A stretch of 7,898 bases of DNA from Opitutaceae bacterium (lineage in GTDB: Bacteria > Verrucomicrobiota > Verrucomicrobiia > Opitutales > Opitutaceae): assembly GCA_009919985.1 (NCBI GenBank), contig RGAX01000126.1, forward strand, positions 1 through 7,898. The letters run 5' to 3'. A model generated the notes under the pieces. It saw only the letters and a list, made by a program, of their open reading frames with translations, was not told the origin of the DNA and searched no databases. Position 1 is the stretch's first letter. The number at the start of each line of letters is the position of its first letter. Below are positions 6,371 to 7,898 of the stretch, piece after piece. The translations under genes and the position numbers were made by a program.

Positions 6371-7567
6371 ATGCAATCTTTCATCCGTTTAACTTTGGTA
6401 TTATTCACCGCTGCGAGTTTCTCCATGCGGGCCGAACCTGTACGTGACATCGGGAAAATCGAGGTCATCGCCGAAAACAAAACCCTCCCCATCCGCGTCT
6501 CTGCGAACACGCCTGAGCTCAACGCCCTCGCGCTCCAAGCTTTCGGCACGCATGGGCGCTATCGGGTGGTCGCGAGTGGCTTTGCTTTCGACATCAAGTT
6601 TTCCGCGGTGACGCCCACGCAAGTGCGCGTCGATATCACCAAAGCGCCCAGCGGTACCCCCGTCGCTTCTGAAGTGCTCACAGGCTCAAGCGCGCGCAAC
6701 GCCTTGCTGAAAGCGGCTGACGTTGCCGTCGTCAAAACCAATGGCCTCGGTCTGCGCGGTTACTTCGCCGCGAAACTCGCTTTTATCAATGAGCGCACCG
6801 GTAAAAAAGAAATCTACACCGGGGACTTGATGTTTGGCGAAGTAAAGCAGATCACCCGCGACAATTCGATCGCGCTCAATCCCCGCTGGGCGCCGGATGG
6901 CTCGCGGCTCATCTACACTAGTTTCTACAAGTCTGGGTTTCCTGATATTTTTACCATCGATCTCGGTAGCTACCAACGCTCCACGTTTGTGAGCTTCAAG
7001 GGCACGAACAGCGGCGCCCGTTTCAGTCCCAACGGCTCGCAAGTCGCGATGATTCTTAGCGGTGAAGGTACTCCGGAAATCTACGTCAGTAACGCCCAAG
7101 GCCGCGCCGTCGCGCGCAAAACCCGCTCCGACGCCGTGAAGTCTTCGCCGACGTTTTCGCCTGACGGCTCGCGCCTAGTTTTCGCGAGCGAGCCCGGTCC
7201 GCAACTTTACACGATGCCCGTGAGCGGCGGCGCCCCGACGCGTCTCACCTCAGGCATTAGTGGTTATTGCGCCGAGCCAGATTGGAGCCGCACCAACCCC
7301 AACAAGATTGTCTTTACCATTCGAGTGGGCCGTAATTTCCAGATCGCCGTCTACGATTTTTCGAAACGCTCAAGCGAGCAGGTTTCTAAAGCACCCTTTG
7401 ATGGCGTAGAACCGAGCTGGTTGCCTGATGGGCGCCACGTGGTTTACTCCGCGCGCACCTCGACCACGAGCGTGGTCAGTATCCTCGATACCGAAACCGG
7501 CAAGAGCACGCCGATCAGCCCGAAGGGTTTTGGCTCCACGCTGCAGGCCAACGTTTGGGCCCCTTAA
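6371..7567 (+). CDS. tolB: TolB-type periplasmic beta-propeller protein
   Basis: TolB is the periplasmic propeller component of the Tol-Pal system that keeps the outer membrane attached during division. From ATG at 6371 the product is 398 aa, close to the usual length. Residues 1-21 are a Sec signal peptide (MQSFIRLTLVLFTAASFSMR, then A before EP). Residues about 22-150 match the TolB N-terminal alpha/beta domain. The propeller follows, with five visible TolB/PD40-type blades: NPRWAPDGSRLIYTS (170-184), ARFSPNGSQVAMIL (216-229), SPTFSPDGSRLVFAS (259-273), EPDWSRTNPNKIVFT (302-316) and EPSWLPDGRHVVYSA (347-361). An ATG at 6314 would add 19 residues before the signal peptide and is less likely. 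The leader ends CTTCTCCTCC, with no Shine-Dalgarno. No tolQRA or pal lies in the window, so a role in Tol-Pal is inferred from the family. Other periplasmic PD40 propellers would look similar. Confidence 0.87.
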   Translation: MQSFIRLTLVLFTAASFSMRAEPVRDIGKIEVIAENKTLPIRVSANTPELNALALQAFGTHGRYRVVASGFAFDIKFSAVTPTQVRVDITKAPSGTPVASEVLTGSSARNALLKAADVAVVKTNGLGLRGYFAAKLAFINERTGKKEIYTGDLMFGEVKQITRDNSIALNPRWAPDGSRLIYTSFYKSGFPDIFTIDLGSYQRSTFVSFKGTNSGARFSPNGSQVAMILSGEGTPEIYVSNAQGRAVARKTRSDAVKSSPTFSPDGSRLVFASEPGPQLYTMPVSGGAPTRLTSGISGYCAEPDWSRTNPNKIVFTIRVGRNFQIAVYDFSKRSSEQVSKAPFDGVEPSWLPDGRHVVYSARTSTTSVVSILDTETGKSTPISPKGFGSTLQANVWAP

Positions 7568-7612
7568 ATCCGCCGAGCCTGCGCTCCTTTCGCCCAGATA
7601 TGCTGGGGCAGC

Positions 7613-7642
7613 AAAAAGCCGCGCTTTTCAGCGCGGCTTTTT
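7613..7642. terminator. Bidirectional Rho-independent terminator
   Basis: A perfect 12-bp inverted repeat AAAAAGCCGCGC / GCGCGGCTTTTT flanks the 6-base loop TTTTCA. The A5 and T5 ends give a T-tract on either strand. It lies 45 bp after the tolB stop (plus) and 23 bp beyond the superoxide dismutase stop (minus), so it can end both converging transcripts. Confidence 0.93.
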
Positions 7643-7665
7643 AAGTTACCGAAGAAAGCTTAAGC

Positions 7666-7898
7666 TTACTTCGTGGCGGCGAGGTAGTACGCCTCGGCGG
7701 CGTCCCAATCGGCAACGTTCCAGAACGCGGCGATGTAATCAGGGCGGCGGTTTTGGTAGTTTAGGTAATACGCGTGCTCCCAGACGTCCAGGGCGAGGAC
7801 AGGTTTGCCCTCGATGCCGGCGACGGCTTTACCCATGAGCGGGCTGTCTTGATTAGCCGTGGAGCCGACCGCGAGTTTCTTGTCGGCGGTGACGTAGA
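7666..7898 (-). CDS. sodA: Superoxide dismutase (Mn-type), C-terminal part; 5' end outside window
   Basis: The enzyme converts superoxide to oxygen and hydrogen peroxide. The visible 76 C-terminal residues begin YVTADKKLAVGSTANQDSPL and contain the metal-site signature DVWEHAYYLNYQNRRPDYI, in which the Asp (visible residue 37) and His (41) are metal ligands. They finish with FWNVADWDAAEAYYLAATK. The Gln in ANQDSPLMG is the second-shell residue typical of manganese SODs; iron SODs usually supply this Gln from another helix. I therefore favour Mn, though cambialistic enzymes exist. The other two ligands (N-terminal His residues) lie outside the window. The last codons and stop overlap the 12-bp palindrome AAGCTTAAGCTT (7656-7667). 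Convergent with tolB. Confidence 0.95.
   Translation of the reverse strand, partial: YVTADKKLAVGSTANQDSPLMGKAVAGIEGKPVLALDVWEHAYYLNYQNRRPDYIAAFWNVADWDAAEAYYLAATK

Noticed and set aside
7656..7667. AAGCTTAAGCTT palindrome as an operator
   Set aside because: It covers the last bases of the dismutase gene and its stop, at the 3' end of the gene, where an operator is unlikely. It is a short, probably chance symmetry.
7428..7838. 136-codon plus-strand ORF across the end of tolB and into the dismutase gene
   Set aside because: It overlaps tolB in another frame, crosses a strong terminator and lies antisense to a clear superoxide dismutase. The product is Arg/Pro-rich and low in complexity.

Overview
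The window is an ordinary-looking chromosomal segment of a moderately GC-rich (visibly above 50% GC) Gram-negative bacterium. MreB/MreC, a TolB-type periplasmic propeller protein and complex I subunit A indicate a rod-shaped or elongating diderm with a respiratory chain. The gene set, the residue style of the proteins and the lack of Shine-Dalgarno motifs suggest Verrucomicrobiota, perhaps the Opitutales. That placement comes from pattern recognition, not from a search.

Layout. Positions 1-2552 are on the minus strand. Read in that direction they hold a secreted protein with a small beta domain (start 2552), mreB (start 1848), a possible 79-aa membrane protein (start 802) and the beginning of mreC, which runs off the left edge. 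A divergent intergenic region at 2553-2677 carries a perfect 14-bp palindrome. Next, on the plus strand, come nuoA without other nuo genes, then 24 bp later a 447-aa fusion protein, then rpmG (ribosomal protein L33). A perfect hairpin with a T-tract at 4705-4733 ends this block and faces the next one. On the minus strand follow a 99-aa helical protein of unknown function and, upstream of it, mrp (a P-loop ATPase of the Fe-S carrier family) with a GTG start at 6280. Divergent from mrp is tolB (6371-7567, plus). A second perfect bidirectional hairpin at 7613-7642 separates it from the 3' end of a Mn-type superoxide dismutase gene (minus, cut by the right edge).

Most notable: the 447-aa protein at 3077-4420 begins with a PTS EIIA type-2 domain with its phosphorylatable-type His (H66). 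It continues with an alpha/beta segment resembling the pyruvate-kinase-like region of archaeal-type cyclases. It ends in a recognisable DisA_N/DAC (diadenylate cyclase) domain with a DGA motif and a GSRHAAAAAIS motif. A name-transfer annotation would probably call it only 'PTS IIA'. The protein could link phosphotransfer state to c-di-AMP, but the canonical RHR and SEE(T)G motifs are altered (RHA, SSSTS), so activity is uncertain.

A second window-wide pattern concerns starts: none of the chosen start codons has a well-placed Shine-Dalgarno motif, while every confidently called start has C at position -1.
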